Source: JAWLCQ01 sp041687095 (lineage in GTDB: Bacteria; Planctomycetota; Phycisphaerae; SM23-33). From it: a stretch of DNA of 46,148 nucleotides. A program made the translations under genes and the position numbers. The notes under the pieces were generated by a model. The model worked only from the letters and a program-made list of their open reading frames with translations. It did no database searches and was not told where the DNA came from. Position 1 is the stretch's first letter; each line of letters begins with the position of its first letter. Shown here one piece after another: positions 31,466 through 39,571 of the stretch. The stretch lies in assembly GCA_041687095.1 (NCBI GenBank), contig JAWLCQ010000017.1:1-46148 (forward strand). The letters are read 5' to 3'.

Positions 31466-31484
31466 GTATACACTGTGTGTATAC
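31466..31484. promoter_or_regulatory. Palindromic operator of the AbrB/MazE-type gene
   Basis: GTATACAC TGT GTGTATAC is a perfect 8-bp inverted repeat with a 3-base centre, ending 18 bases before the ATG. Antitoxins of this fold bind such palindromes over their own promoter, so autoregulation is likely. Confidence 0.7.
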
Positions 31485-31502
31485 AGCCGAAAGGGCCCCG
31501 CT

Positions 31503-31730
31503 ATGACCAAGACGCTGATCAAACACGGCAACAGCCTGGCGCTGGTGATCGACAAGCCGATCCTGGACATGCTCCAGATCTCCCCGGACACCCCGCTGGA
31601 GGTGACGACCAACGGCGATGCGTTGATGATCCATCCCATCCGCGACAAGGCTCGCCAGCGCAGGCTTCGCGACTCGATGGGGAAGATCAACCGCCGCTAC
31701 GGCGACGACCTCAAGCGCCTGGCGGAGTAG
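31503..31730 (+). CDS. MazE/AbrB-type antitoxin-like DNA-binding protein
   Basis: This 75-residue protein has an N-terminal SpoVT/AbrB swapped-hairpin domain (KTLIKHGNSLALVIDKPILD, then LQISPDTPLEVTTNGDALMI), as in MazE and related antitoxins. The basic C-terminal tail (RQRRLRDSMGKINRRYGDDL) would bind a toxin. No MazF-, Doc- or PIN-like gene follows: the next 1 kb downstream on the plus strand carries no recognisable gene. It therefore looks like an orphan antitoxin or a stand-alone regulator. The palindrome just upstream supports self-repression. AAAGGGCC lies close to the start codon. Confidence 0.85.
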   Translation: MTKTLIKHGNSLALVIDKPILDMLQISPDTPLEVTTNGDALMIHPIRDKARQRRLRDSMGKINRRYGDDLKRLAE

Positions 31731-31740
31731 CCGCCCGCGA

Positions 31741-31761
31741 CCGTCCACAGGTTGTGGACGG
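31741..31761 (+). terminator. Hairpin after antitoxin-like gene
   Basis: CCGTCCAC (31741-31748), loop AGGTT, GTGGACGG (31754-31761). It is a perfect 8-bp stem ten bases after the stop codon but without a T run, so termination is probable and not certain. Confidence 0.5.
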
Positions 31762-32062
31762 CCGCCGGGGCGGCACCCGTGCGGGGCCCGACGGTGACGG
31801 GCGAGTATTTCACGCGCAACAAACTCAAATATGAGCCGTAGCCGTTCGCTGTGCCCAGTGTAAGCCATTGCCCGCCAAGTACCTATGGCATTTTGTGCCC
31901 TTAAAAAAGCGTCATAAGTCCTTATTTTAGGTTCACAAAAGCCTTGAAGTGGACAATGACGACATATTCGCCTCCCTCCGCAGTCTGCGGAAGGGCACCT
32001 GGAGAGTCTCGTCGGGTGGCGATTGCAGGGGCGTATCTGCCGATCGGCCAGCAGCACTGGCG

Positions 32063-32086
32063 CATCATGTGATCGGTCACATGATG
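32063..32086. repeat. 10-bp perfect inverted repeat
   Basis: CATCATGTGA (32063-32072), TCGG, TCACATGATG (32077-32086). It is the first of several hairpins in this non-coding region and lies 55 bases before the 83-bp direct repeat. A smaller one, TCCGCAG T CTGCGGA, lies around 31978-31992. Confidence 0.7.
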
Positions 32087-32141
32087 GCTCCCGAGCGGCC
32101 AGTCTGGACAACTCGACTCGCATGCAGACCGGCTGCCATCG

Positions 32142-32224
32142 CTCACTTTCATTGAATGAAAGTGGGCCCGCCCAAGCACCGGATGACGCGGCCCGGCTGG
32201 GACTCACTGCGGAATTTCCGCAGT
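32142..32224. repeat. 83-bp hairpin-bearing direct repeat, copy 1
   Basis: The unit begins with a perfect palindrome CACTTTCATT G AATGAAAGTG (32144-32164). It continues through GCCCGCCCAAGCACCGG and GCGGCCCGGCTGGGACTC, and ends with a second palindrome ACTGCGGAA T TTCCGCAGT (32206-32224). A second copy of identical length is at 32334. Confidence 0.8.
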
Positions 32225-32333
32225 CAGACCCGCATACGCACAGTCCGTGGCACGGCGTCGCTTTCGGCATGGGGGGCGGACACGTTCCGCCGAATGACTC
32301 CCGCGTCGCCCGTACGAAGAACGGCCGCCCTTG

Positions 32334-32416
32334 CTCACTGTCATCGAATGACACTGAGCCCGCCCAAGCACCAGGCGGCGCGGCCCGGTTGGGACTCACT
32401 GCGGAATTCCCGAAGT
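32334..32416. repeat. 83-bp hairpin-bearing direct repeat, copy 2
   Basis: The copy has the same layout as copy 1. In the first palindrome the arms have changed together (TTTCAT/ATGAAA in copy 1, TGTCAT/ATGACA here), a compensatory change consistent with selection on a folded form. The second palindrome is degenerate (CTGCGGAATTCCCGAAG). Confidence 0.75.
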
Positions 32417-32815
32417 GAGGCTCTCGCACAGACGAACCCGTGCATCGCGTCATCTTGCGAACCATGTCGGGCAGGTTGCAACGGCGCCCCTTCGGTGCCC
32501 CACGCGGCGCGCTCCGCAATTCGACGTGCGCACCAACAACTGTCCTTAGTAACGTGCCGTGTTCGCGTGCCCACGATTTCATCTGCAACAGGTAGGACCC
32601 GTACGGCCTCCGGCCGCCCAATCTCCCCAGCGCGCGCCAGAATCGCCCGGGTCGCGCGCGGAGGTTGCAGGCGCCCCACGGGCGCCCCGTCGCCCGTTCG
32701 TTCATCCTGAGCCAACCTCTCGCGCGCTGGGGCGCCTGACCGCCCCCGCTCGCCGCGGGGATGCAGATGCATCCCCACGACGAGCGCCTGACGCTGATGA
32801 AGTGGCGCGTGAGCA

Positions 32816-33262
32816 TCACTGCTTCGCGCATCCCTTCTTCGCCTTGCTGTGCGTGTGCGTCACCGTGCCAGCATCGGCCTCGGGGCAGGCGCTTCGATGG
32901 GGTGTCTCGTCCCTGCTGGCGAAGAAGCGAGGCACCGGGCACTCCGACGCGCCGCGGCAAGGCTCATCGTGGCGGCGAAGCCCCAGCATCACACACAGCC
33001 TGGCCTTCTGGACGCGAGGCGTCCCCATGTGGTGGTGGACCATGTCCTCGATGCACTCGGGATGGTTGGCGGCCGCGACGCATTTGGGGCACAAGCCCAG
33101 GACGTACGTCGTATGGGGGCCGCAGTCCCTGCGGAGGGGGCTGGTGCCTCTCGGCTCCAGCCCGAAGAGGAACATCGGGGTCTCGCCGCACAGCAGGCAC
33201 TCTCGGGGTTGAAGGTCTCGCAGCCATTGGGGGAGCGTCGGGGGAGTCGTGGACATAACCAT
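32816..33262 (-). CDS. Cysteine-rich putative zinc-binding hypothetical protein
   Basis: This 148-residue protein has metal-site-like cysteines in its first half: C22-x2-C25 (ECLLCGE), C47, and C58-x2-C61 (LCPKCVAA), followed by HPECIEDMVHHH. The C-terminal third is basic and low complexity (THTHSKAKKG). No family is recognised, but the N-terminal half resembles small phage or plasmid zinc-finger proteins. AAGGAG lies 8 bases before ATG 33262; ATG 33256 is a near alternative. It is the only well-supported gene in a 3-kb gene-poor stretch and is on the minus strand. Confidence 0.65.
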   Translation of the reverse strand: MVMSTTPPTLPQWLRDLQPRECLLCGETPMFLFGLEPRGTSPLRRDCGPHTTYVLGLCPKCVAAANHPECIEDMVHHHMGTPRVQKARLCVMLGLRRHDEPCRGASECPVPRFFASRDETPHRSACPEADAGTVTHTHSKAKKGCAKQ

Positions 33263-33797
33263 GGCAGATTCTCCTTACGGAAGGGGAACGGGAACTCCGG
33301 GGCACGATGCCCGGGACATCACAACCGGGCGGGCGCGGCGCGTCATCCAACAGTGAAGGGGGTGCGGTCGGATGCCGGGGCCTTGCTCCCGCGAGCGGTC
33401 GAGCCTGCGCCCGAGGCCCGCGTCCGGCCTCGGTTCGCCGCGATCCCACGGAGCAGCGTGCTCAACCCGCTCGGCGGGCGATTCCTCATGTGCGGGTCGA
33501 TCCTTTCCAGGGCCCGGCGATGCCGGGGCCGTTCCTCCATTCATTCGGGTGCCGGTCCGCCGCCACGGCCAGTCTGCCGCGCGGTTCTCTGCTTCCCCCG
33601 CAGGTGCCGGGAGGCAAAGGCTGTGCTGCGAGTCTCTCCGACCCGCCCCTGCGACCAACCGCCGGTTCCCTCACCCCTTGCATCCGCAGCCGGTCCCAAT
33701 CTGTCTCAAGATCGTTCACCATGGTCTCGTATCCTCTGCCCCCGTCCGCCACACGGGGCCGACGTTGCCTCCCGTGCCCAGGTTCCACGCCCCCCAT
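33263..33797. other. Intergenic region with two weak minus-strand reading frames
   Basis: Frames 33486-33722 (MVNDLETDWDRLRMQG...) and 33343-33540 (MEERPRHRRALERIDPHMRN...), both minus, read in part like protein. They overlap in different frames, lack convincing ribosome sites and match no family I know. They may be a decayed gene with a frameshift. Nothing else is seen. Confidence 0.4.
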
Positions 33798-34719
33798 ATG
33801 GCCGTCCCTCCGTGGCTCTATATTTGCGGCACCCCCCCGATCCGACTGCAGAATCTGAAAGATTCTTCGGGAGGCCGACCGCGACTCACCGGAACAGCAC
33901 CGGCCATCGCTCCCCCTGCTGCTGTCTTGGATCTCGCACTCTGCGTCACATGCATGCCCCCCCATAGCTCTACATTTGCGAGACCCGCCTGTTTTGGCGG
34001 TTCAAAATGAGATTTATTCGCGGCTCCGGTCGATTCCGGCCCATCCGCGCTGCGTGAGCCCTCGCTTCCTGCCGTTGCTGTCCCGGATCTCGCACTCTGC
34101 GTCACACGCATGCCCCCCCATAGCTCTACATTTGCGTGACCCCGGTATTTCTCTTAGAGAATCTCAGAAATTCTTCTCCCCGTCCTTTGTGACGGCACGA
34201 ATCGTCCGAGCGGTACTCAGTTCAGTCGAAGGTGCTTCCTCCGCTCTCTCCGCCTCGCCTCGGTGGCCACTGCCCGATTCGTCGCCTTCTACATCTGCGG
34301 CGGAACCGGATCGGTCTCGCGATCGTTCCGAGCACCTCGCAGCCTCTCCCCCCGTCCTCCGCGATGGGCCTTCCAGCCCTCCACGCCCGGGTTCGACGCC
34401 CCCGCGCACGACTGCCCCCCCACAACTCCTTATTTGCGGTGGCTGCGAGGATCCTTTCACGCCCCCGCGAAGTCACCGACCCGCCGCCGTACGTCAGGCC
34501 CGAATCGTCCGGGCCATCTTCGACTTTGTCGAAGATGTGCTTGGCCAGGGCCTCGTCCGCGGTTCCCGAACGTCCGAGCCATCTTCGATTCAATCGAAGA
34601 TGCGCCACTGGTCGCATCCTCTCCCCCGTCCCCCCCATGGGGGCTCCTGCCCCCCCGCCCAGGCTCCACAACCCAGCCACATGGCCGTCCCTCCATAGCT
34701 CTATATTTGCGTCACCCCC
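33798..34719. repeat. Array of ~150-bp non-coding units with hairpins
   Basis: About six degenerate units each end in a shared motif on the plus strand: CTCTATATTTGCG at ~33817, CTCTACATTTGCG at ~33968 and ~34124, TTCTACATCTGCGG at ~34283, CTCCTTATTTGCGG at ~34426, CTCTATATTTGCG at ~34699. Units 2 and 3 also share GATCTCGCACTCTGCGTCAC and GCATGCCCCCCCATAG nearly base for base. The outermost copies share ATGGCCGTCCCTCC. Most units contain a hairpin early on: GAATCT/AGATTC, CCGCC/GGCGG, CATCTTCGAC TTT GTCGAAGATG (34515-34537) and CATCTTCGATT C AATCGAAGATG (34580-34602). No protein frame runs through the array consistently. Function unknown. Confidence 0.7.
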
Positions 34720-34968
34720 GAAATCCTTTCACGGGAACGCGGAATTCCGGGTCGGACGCGTCCCCGGGGAGCACAGAACTCATCGCCCCCGGGGCGGTCG
34801 CCGTGGGTTCGTCGGCCATGTTGCGCTCCTTGCTGAGGCTTGCAGGGGCGAGCGAGGCACACTGGTGCGCGGAGTGATTCCGGGGGTGGTTGCGGTGGTT
34901 CCCTCGTGAGTGGCTCCACGTCTACCCCTGTTCCCCCTGTGCGGGGGCCGACGCTCGGGAGACGGATT
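34720..34968. other. Intergenic, no gene seen
   Basis: This GC-rich gap lies between the hairpin-unit array and the palindrome at 34969. I see no gene, repeat or promoter that I can support. Confidence 0.5.
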
Positions 34969-34993
34969 CTCACTGATAACGGTTATCAGTGAG
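34969..34993. promoter_or_regulatory. 12-bp perfect palindrome over the ribosome site of the next gene
   Basis: CTCACTGATAAC G GTTATCAGTGAG (34969-34993). The right arm includes the GTGAG that serves as ribosome site for ATG 34999, so the hairpin would hide it in mRNA; as DNA it could bind a dimeric repressor. Confidence 0.7.
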
Positions 34994-34998
34994 GCCCG

Positions 34999-35331
34999 AT
35001 GCTTGGCGACCATTGGCTGGGCAACCGCCCCCCGCCCGTCGAGTGGGGCACGGCCAACGGTGCCTGGAGCCCCGCCAGCGGCAACCAGATCGTCCTCACC
35101 GCCGCAGGGGAGCAGGTGACCTGCTCCATCCACCAGCCGTCGGCCGCCATCCCGCTCCACGCCCGCATCGCCGCCGGCGACGTGCTGCGCTTCGTGCGCC
35201 TGGGGCCCGGGTCGGGCCTGCTCCTGAGCATCAACCCCCTGCCCGCCGCCACAGGGGCCGACGAGGACAAGCTCCTGGCCATCGACGCCCAGGGCGGGAT
35301 CAAGATCGACTACTGGAGGTGGCTGGACTGA
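34999..35331 (+). CDS. Hypothetical protein, first gene of a two-gene unit
   Basis: This 110-residue protein is beta-rich by eye (GNQIVLTAAGEQVTCSIHQP, HARIAAGDVLRFVRLGPGSG, LLAIDAQGGIKIDYWRWLD). No signal peptide or membrane segment. I do not recognise a family; the small beta fold and position before a larger secreted-looking or virion-like protein would suit a phage tail or capsid accessory protein, which is inference. Its stop overlaps the next start by one base (TGATG), so the two are translationally coupled. Confidence 0.7.
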   Translation: MLGDHWLGNRPPPVEWGTANGAWSPASGNQIVLTAAGEQVTCSIHQPSAAIPLHARIAAGDVLRFVRLGPGSGLLLSINPLPAATGADEDKLLAIDAQGGIKIDYWRWLD

Positions 35332-36410
35332 TGGGCTTCACACCCGCAACCACCCCGGGCTTCTCCATCCGCGACCGCGCCATCGTCGCCCAGTACGTCG
35401 CCGCCGCCAACGAGCGGCTGACCCTGGGACCCTACGAGCCCCTGGCGCTGCCCGCGGCCGGCGAAGCGGGCCAGAGGCGCCAGTGGATCCTGGACGTCTG
35501 CGCCGGCATCGTCGCCGGGCCCATCAGCGGCGCGTGGGTCCGCAGCGCCGACGGAGCCGGCACCCCCCTGGCGGCGGGGCACTGGGACGGGGCGACGAAT
35601 ATCGAGTACTGGATGTACCCGTCGGAGGACCCCCTCTGGGATGCCGCGGGCCTGCCGTACCGCATGCGGCGGGTGCCCCACGGGGGCGCCTGGCCCGCCG
35701 ACTGGACGAACCCCCAGGACCCGCAGTTCGCCCGGGCGCACAACTCCGGGTGGGGCACGCCGGAGAACCATGACCTCGGGGGGCCCTGGACGTTCGACGA
35801 CCTCCAGCGCATCGCCCGGCTCACGACGCACACGCTGGAGGGGGCCGCGGGTTGGACCGACCGCGAGTCCAGCAGCGCCAGCGGCAGCGGAACCACGGCG
35901 GACGCCGCCTGGGCCGACGCCGCCGCCCAGCTCGCCGCGGGGGTCGTCGCGGGCAACGACGCGGAGTACCCGCACTCCTACGCCACCCTCTCGCGAACGG
36001 CGTGGGGCACGTACGGGGTCCATCTCTCCGTCGCCCGGGGCCGCCCGACGCTGACGCTCCCCGCCGACCACCGGGACCGGGAGATCGACTGGTACGTCCG
36101 CGCCGCGGCGGTGTACGACCCGTACGACGAGCACAGCGTGAGCGACTGGCACGCCAACGGCTCGGGGCTCCGCCCGCCCTCGAACGGGACGCCGGTGTGG
36201 ACGTGCGTCTCCTCGGGCGATGCGTCCGCGGCCGGCAGCGGCCCGGTCGTCGAGGCGCCGGACCTCGTGGGGAACCTCGACGCCCCCGCCCTGCCCGCTA
36301 TGCCCCCCGAGCCCTCGCCCGGCGGCGTCACCGTCTCCGCCCGCGGCTGGCAACTCAACGACGGCCTCGCCGCCGCCGCCGTCGTCCGCTGGGCGATGCA
36401 GTACATCTGA
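35331..36410 (+). CDS. Hypothetical protein, second gene of a two-gene unit (possibly phage structural)
   Basis: This 359-residue protein of unknown family has no signal peptide. It is rich in Ala, Gly, Trp and Tyr. Visible blocks are FSIRDRAIVAQYVAAANERL, IEYWMYPSEDPLWDAAGLPY, WTNPQDPQFARAHNSGWGTP, REIDWYVRAAAVYDPYDEHS and a closing LNDGLAAAAVVRWAMQYI. The long helix around residues 185-215 (TTADAAWADAAAQLAAGVVA) is amphipathic. Aromatic-rich proteins of this composition occur in prophage structural regions, but nothing else phage-like (terminase, portal, capsid) is nearby. TGGAGG lies about 14 bases upstream of the ATG. Start and stop are well defined by coupling to the preceding gene. Confidence 0.72.
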   Translation: MGFTPATTPGFSIRDRAIVAQYVAAANERLTLGPYEPLALPAAGEAGQRRQWILDVCAGIVAGPISGAWVRSADGAGTPLAAGHWDGATNIEYWMYPSEDPLWDAAGLPYRMRRVPHGGAWPADWTNPQDPQFARAHNSGWGTPENHDLGGPWTFDDLQRIARLTTHTLEGAAGWTDRESSSASGSGTTADAAWADAAAQLAAGVVAGNDAEYPHSYATLSRTAWGTYGVHLSVARGRPTLTLPADHRDREIDWYVRAAAVYDPYDEHSVSDWHANGSGLRPPSNGTPVWTCVSSGDASAAGSGPVVEAPDLVGNLDAPALPAMPPEPSPGGVTVSARGWQLNDGLAAAAVVRWAMQYI

Positions 36411-36766
36411 GGTCTGCCACCGCCCGTCCCACGCCCCCACGGGGGGCTCTGGCTATGCCATATAAGGGCTTGGAGCCTCAAGGATTGCGGCGTGGCGGGC
36501 GGGTTTGAGTGTTGGTAGATGTCCGCACCCGGATCATCGTTGCCAGTTCCGGCAGTACCCGCTACGGAAATCTTAGTTTTTTCGAGATTCCTGGTCAGGT
36601 GTGACCAACCCTGTCATGGGGGGTGGGGATAATCCTGCATGTTCACGTGACAGGAGAATGTCGCTGGAACGACCTGGCGCATCATCTTGTTTTGACGGGA
36701 CATAAAGGTACACTGGTTCGCGAGATGGGATGAAGCTAATCAGAAACCACGCGAAAGGGGTAGTTG
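36411..36766. other. Intergenic and presumptive promoter region of the cas operon
   Basis: GC content drops towards the cas3 start. A possible promoter is TTGTTT (about 36688), 16 bases, TACACT (about 36710), some 50 bases before cas3. GGATAAT near 36629 is another -10-like sequence. An ATTCCTGGTCAGGTGTGACC segment (about 36590) contains a short GGTCA/TGACC palindrome. No gene is seen. Confidence 0.4.
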
Positions 36767-39571
36767 ATGACAACGGCCGAAGGCACTTCTCGACAGGCCC
36801 CCGTTCCCTTCGGGGAGGCGTTCCGAGCGTTGACTGGATACGGCCCATTTCCATGGCAGGAACTCCTGTTCACGCAGTGGTTATCCCAAGGGGCGATTCC
36901 CGCCTCGTGCAGTGTGCCGACCGGATTGGGCAAGACGAATGCGGTCGCAGTCTGGCTCATCGCGCTTGCACACGGCGCTAGGGTTCCGCGTCGCTTGGTG
37001 TACGTCGTCAATCGCCGAACGGTTGTCGATCAGACCACCGCCGAGCTGGAGAAACTGCAAAGCAAGCTGCCAAAGCTTCAGATTCCTGATCTCGACACGC
37101 TCGCCATCAGTACGCTACGGGGCCAGTTCGCCGATAATGGCGAATGGCTTGCAGATCCTTCCAGGCCAGCCGTCATCTGCGGCACGGTGGACATGATCGG
37201 CTCACGCCTCCTGTTCGAGGGCTATCGCATCGGATTCAGGAGCCGGCCTCTGCATGCGGGCTTTCTCGGCCAGGACGCCCTCCTCGTGCATGATGAGGCA
37301 CATCTGGAACCGGCGTTTCAAGCTCTCGTCGAGCGTATTCAGGAAGAACAGCGCGATTTCGAGCGAGCCGGAGATCTGCCATGGCCGAAACTCCAGGTGA
37401 TGGCATTGTCCGCCACAACACGGCGTCGGCTGTTGAAGAACGGCGAAGGGGAATCTGCATTCACCATCACGGATCAAGAACGACAGCCGCCAAGTACGCT
37501 TCCTGACCTTCCGACCGAGCCGATCCACCATGTCTGGCGGCGTCTTCGGGCCTTGAAGCAGTTGGACCTGCACGAGATCGAGGAGGACAGACCCGTTGAG
37601 AAGGTGGTTGAGCTTGCGATGCGGCATGGCCAATCCGGGGCGGCGGTTCTGATCTTCCTGCGAAGGGTCGAGGATACGATCGGTGCCGCGGGGAAGCTGC
37701 GCGAGGCGCTGAAAAAGGCGGGCCTGCCGCAACATGTCCAGACGTTGACGGGGACGATGCGCGGCCAGGAGCGCGATGCCCTGTTGCGGACCGATGGTGT
37801 ATTCGCTCGCTTTTTGCCCGCCTCATCCCGCTCCAGCGAAGCAGTACTGCCCGAGGGAACCGTCTATCTGGCCTGTACGTCAGCGGGCGAGGTCGGAGTG
37901 GACATCTCGGCGGACCACTTGGTGTGCGATCTATCAACCTTTGACAGCATGGCCCAGCGCCTCGGTCGGGTGAACCGCTATGGGGACCGCAAGGACACAA
38001 CGGTCGGTGTGGTCCACCCCAAGACGTTCGGTTCCAAGGACAAAGGAGGCAGCCTCGTCACCACCGACATCGACGTTCGCCGCGAGAGAACCCTTATCCT
38101 GCTGCGGAAGCTCCACGGGGACGCCAGCCCGTTGGCGCTGGACCGACTCAGCCCTGAGGATCGCCAGTTGGCCTTCGCCCCCGAGCCGACGATCCCGCCC
38201 GCCACCGACATCCTCTTCGACGCCTGGGCGATGACGAGCATCCGCGAGCGTCTGCCCGGCCGCCCTCCAATCGAGCCGTACCTGCACGGCATCGCGGCCT
38301 GGGAACCGGCCCGCACTGAGGTTGCTTGGCGCACCGAAGTTGAGCTGCTTACTCCCGAACTGCTTGCACAGCACGCCGAGAGCCTGCCGGGGGACCTGCT
38401 CGACGACTACCCGCTCAAGCCGCACGAAGTGCTCAGCGACCGTAGCGACCGGGTCTACACCCAACTGACCGCCATGGCCCGTCGACTCGATGGGCCGTGC
38501 CCACTATGGGTTGTCGGCGACCATGGTGAAATCAACATGGTCTCGCTGGGGGAACTCGTCGGTGGCGAGGAGAGGCAGGTTCTCGAACGGATCAAGCACC
38601 GCACGCTGCTGCTCCCGCCCTGCGCTGGAGGACTGAGCGCTGACGGCACACTCGACGGCACGGTGGCGACCGACGGCGGGCCACCCTGGGGCCATGACGT
38701 CGCAGATCAGTGGATCGACGAGACCGGCCGACCTCGCCGACAGCGCTGCTTCAGCGATGGGCGCCAGCCCGCCAATGCCCCGGCCGGGATGGCGCTGATT
38801 CGAATCGTTGACGTGGATCCTCACGCCGAGGAATTCGACGCCGAGGAGCACGAGCACGACAGTGCCGACGATCAGATCGACAACCGGCCCGATGGCGCGG
38901 CTATCGCCACTCAAGGCCGATTCTGGTACTGGTACTCTCGCCCTCGCCACGCCGAAGACGCCACCCGCGCCTCCGCGCAGCCCATCACCTGGGATCACCA
39001 CAGGGAGGATGTGGTGCACCGAGCGAAGCAGATTGCCGCTCGCCTGAATCTGCCGGACGAACTGACGAGCGCCCTCGTTCTCGCCGCCAGGTTCCACGAC
39101 CTTGGCAAGAAACGAGAGCTTTGGCAGCGATCGATCGGCAACCCCGAGCCGGACCAGTGGTACGCCAAGCCCGGCAAGCCTGTCGGGGGGCCACGCTGGC
39201 GGCCGCGGCACACCACGGACTACCGGCACGAATTCGGCTCGCTGCTCGACGCGATGGATCCCCACCAGCCGCACTTTGCCGAACTGGATGCCCTCCGCCC
39301 CGAGATGCGGGACGTGGTGCTGCACCTGATCGCCGCCCATCACGGGCACGCCCGGCCGCACTTCCCGCACGACTCCACGACCGACCCGAACCACGCGGAC
39401 GCAACGGCCGACGAACTCGCACGGGAGACCTGCCTCCGCTACTCGCGCCTCCAACGCCGCTACGGCCGCTGGGGCTTGGCATATCTCGAATCCCTCCTCC
39501 GCGCCGCCGACTGGGCCGCCAGCGCCAACCCCACTCCAGCCCAACCCGCCCCCGGGGAGAACACCCAATGA
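36767..39571 (+). CDS. cas3: Cas3 helicase-nuclease, type I-G (I-U), HD domain at C-terminus
   Basis: This 934-residue effector unwinds and degrades target DNA recruited by Cascade. The superfamily 2 helicase comes first: Q-like region FPWQELLF, Walker A GLGKT at residue 53, DEAH at 176, SATTRRR near 217, and QRLGRVNRYG as motif VI. The HD nuclease lies at the C-terminus: FHDLGKK with the HD pair at 777, then LIAAHHGHARPHF. Helicase-then-HD order is the hallmark of the I-U/I-G Cas3; most other type I Cas3 proteins have HD first. The ATG at 36767 follows AAAGGGG at 8 bases. Its stop overlaps the next start (ATGA), beginning the cas operon. Confidence 0.95.
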   Translation: MTTAEGTSRQAPVPFGEAFRALTGYGPFPWQELLFTQWLSQGAIPASCSVPTGLGKTNAVAVWLIALAHGARVPRRLVYVVNRRTVVDQTTAELEKLQSKLPKLQIPDLDTLAISTLRGQFADNGEWLADPSRPAVICGTVDMIGSRLLFEGYRIGFRSRPLHAGFLGQDALLVHDEAHLEPAFQALVERIQEEQRDFERAGDLPWPKLQVMALSATTRRRLLKNGEGESAFTITDQERQPPSTLPDLPTEPIHHVWRRLRALKQLDLHEIEEDRPVEKVVELAMRHGQSGAAVLIFLRRVEDTIGAAGKLREALKKAGLPQHVQTLTGTMRGQERDALLRTDGVFARFLPASSRSSEAVLPEGTVYLACTSAGEVGVDISADHLVCDLSTFDSMAQRLGRVNRYGDRKDTTVGVVHPKTFGSKDKGGSLVTTDIDVRRERTLILLRKLHGDASPLALDRLSPEDRQLAFAPEPTIPPATDILFDAWAMTSIRERLPGRPPIEPYLHGIAAWEPARTEVAWRTEVELLTPELLAQHAESLPGDLLDDYPLKPHEVLSDRSDRVYTQLTAMARRLDGPCPLWVVGDHGEINMVSLGELVGGEERQVLERIKHRTLLLPPCAGGLSADGTLDGTVATDGGPPWGHDVADQWIDETGRPRRQRCFSDGRQPANAPAGMALIRIVDVDPHAEEFDAEEHEHDSADDQIDNRPDGAAIATQGRFWYWYSRPRHAEDATRASAQPITWDHHREDVVHRAKQIAARLNLPDELTSALVLAARFHDLGKKRELWQRSIGNPEPDQWYAKPGKPVGGPRWRPRHTTDYRHEFGSLLDAMDPHQPHFAELDALRPEMRDVVLHLIAAHHGHARPHFPHDSTTDPNHADATADELARETCLRYSRLQRRYGRWGLAYLESLLRAADWAASANPTPAQPAPGENTQ

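Larger units (their letters stand above)
31762..32815. other. Gene-poor region with inverted and direct repeats
   Basis: No reading frame with a ribosome site and family resemblance is seen, although long open frames exist because of base composition. The stretch 31800-31960 is relatively AT-rich. From 31,970 to 32,420 are several perfect palindromes, listed separately. From 32,420 to 32,815 I see only GC-rich unremarkable sequence. Confidence 0.6.

Noticed and set aside
31741..32140. MazF-type toxin gene after the antitoxin
   Set aside because: No frame of suitable length with toxin motifs or ribosome site is present on either strand.
29727..32960. Open frame of 1077 codons on the minus strand
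   Set aside because: It runs antisense through the amidoligase, GATase and antitoxin genes and the repeat region. Its sequence is Arg/Gly/Ala-rich with no family pattern, and the internal peptide repeats only mirror the 83-bp DNA repeat. It is a composition artefact.
33343..33722. Two small minus-strand genes (65 and 78 codons)
   Set aside because: Partly protein-like but mutually overlapping in different frames, without ribosome sites or known relatives; left as a note on the intergenic region.
33798..34719. A second CRISPR array or plasmid iterons
   Set aside because: The period is about 150 bp with degenerate units, not 25-40-bp identical repeats with unique spacers, and not clustered 20-bp iterons near a replication gene.
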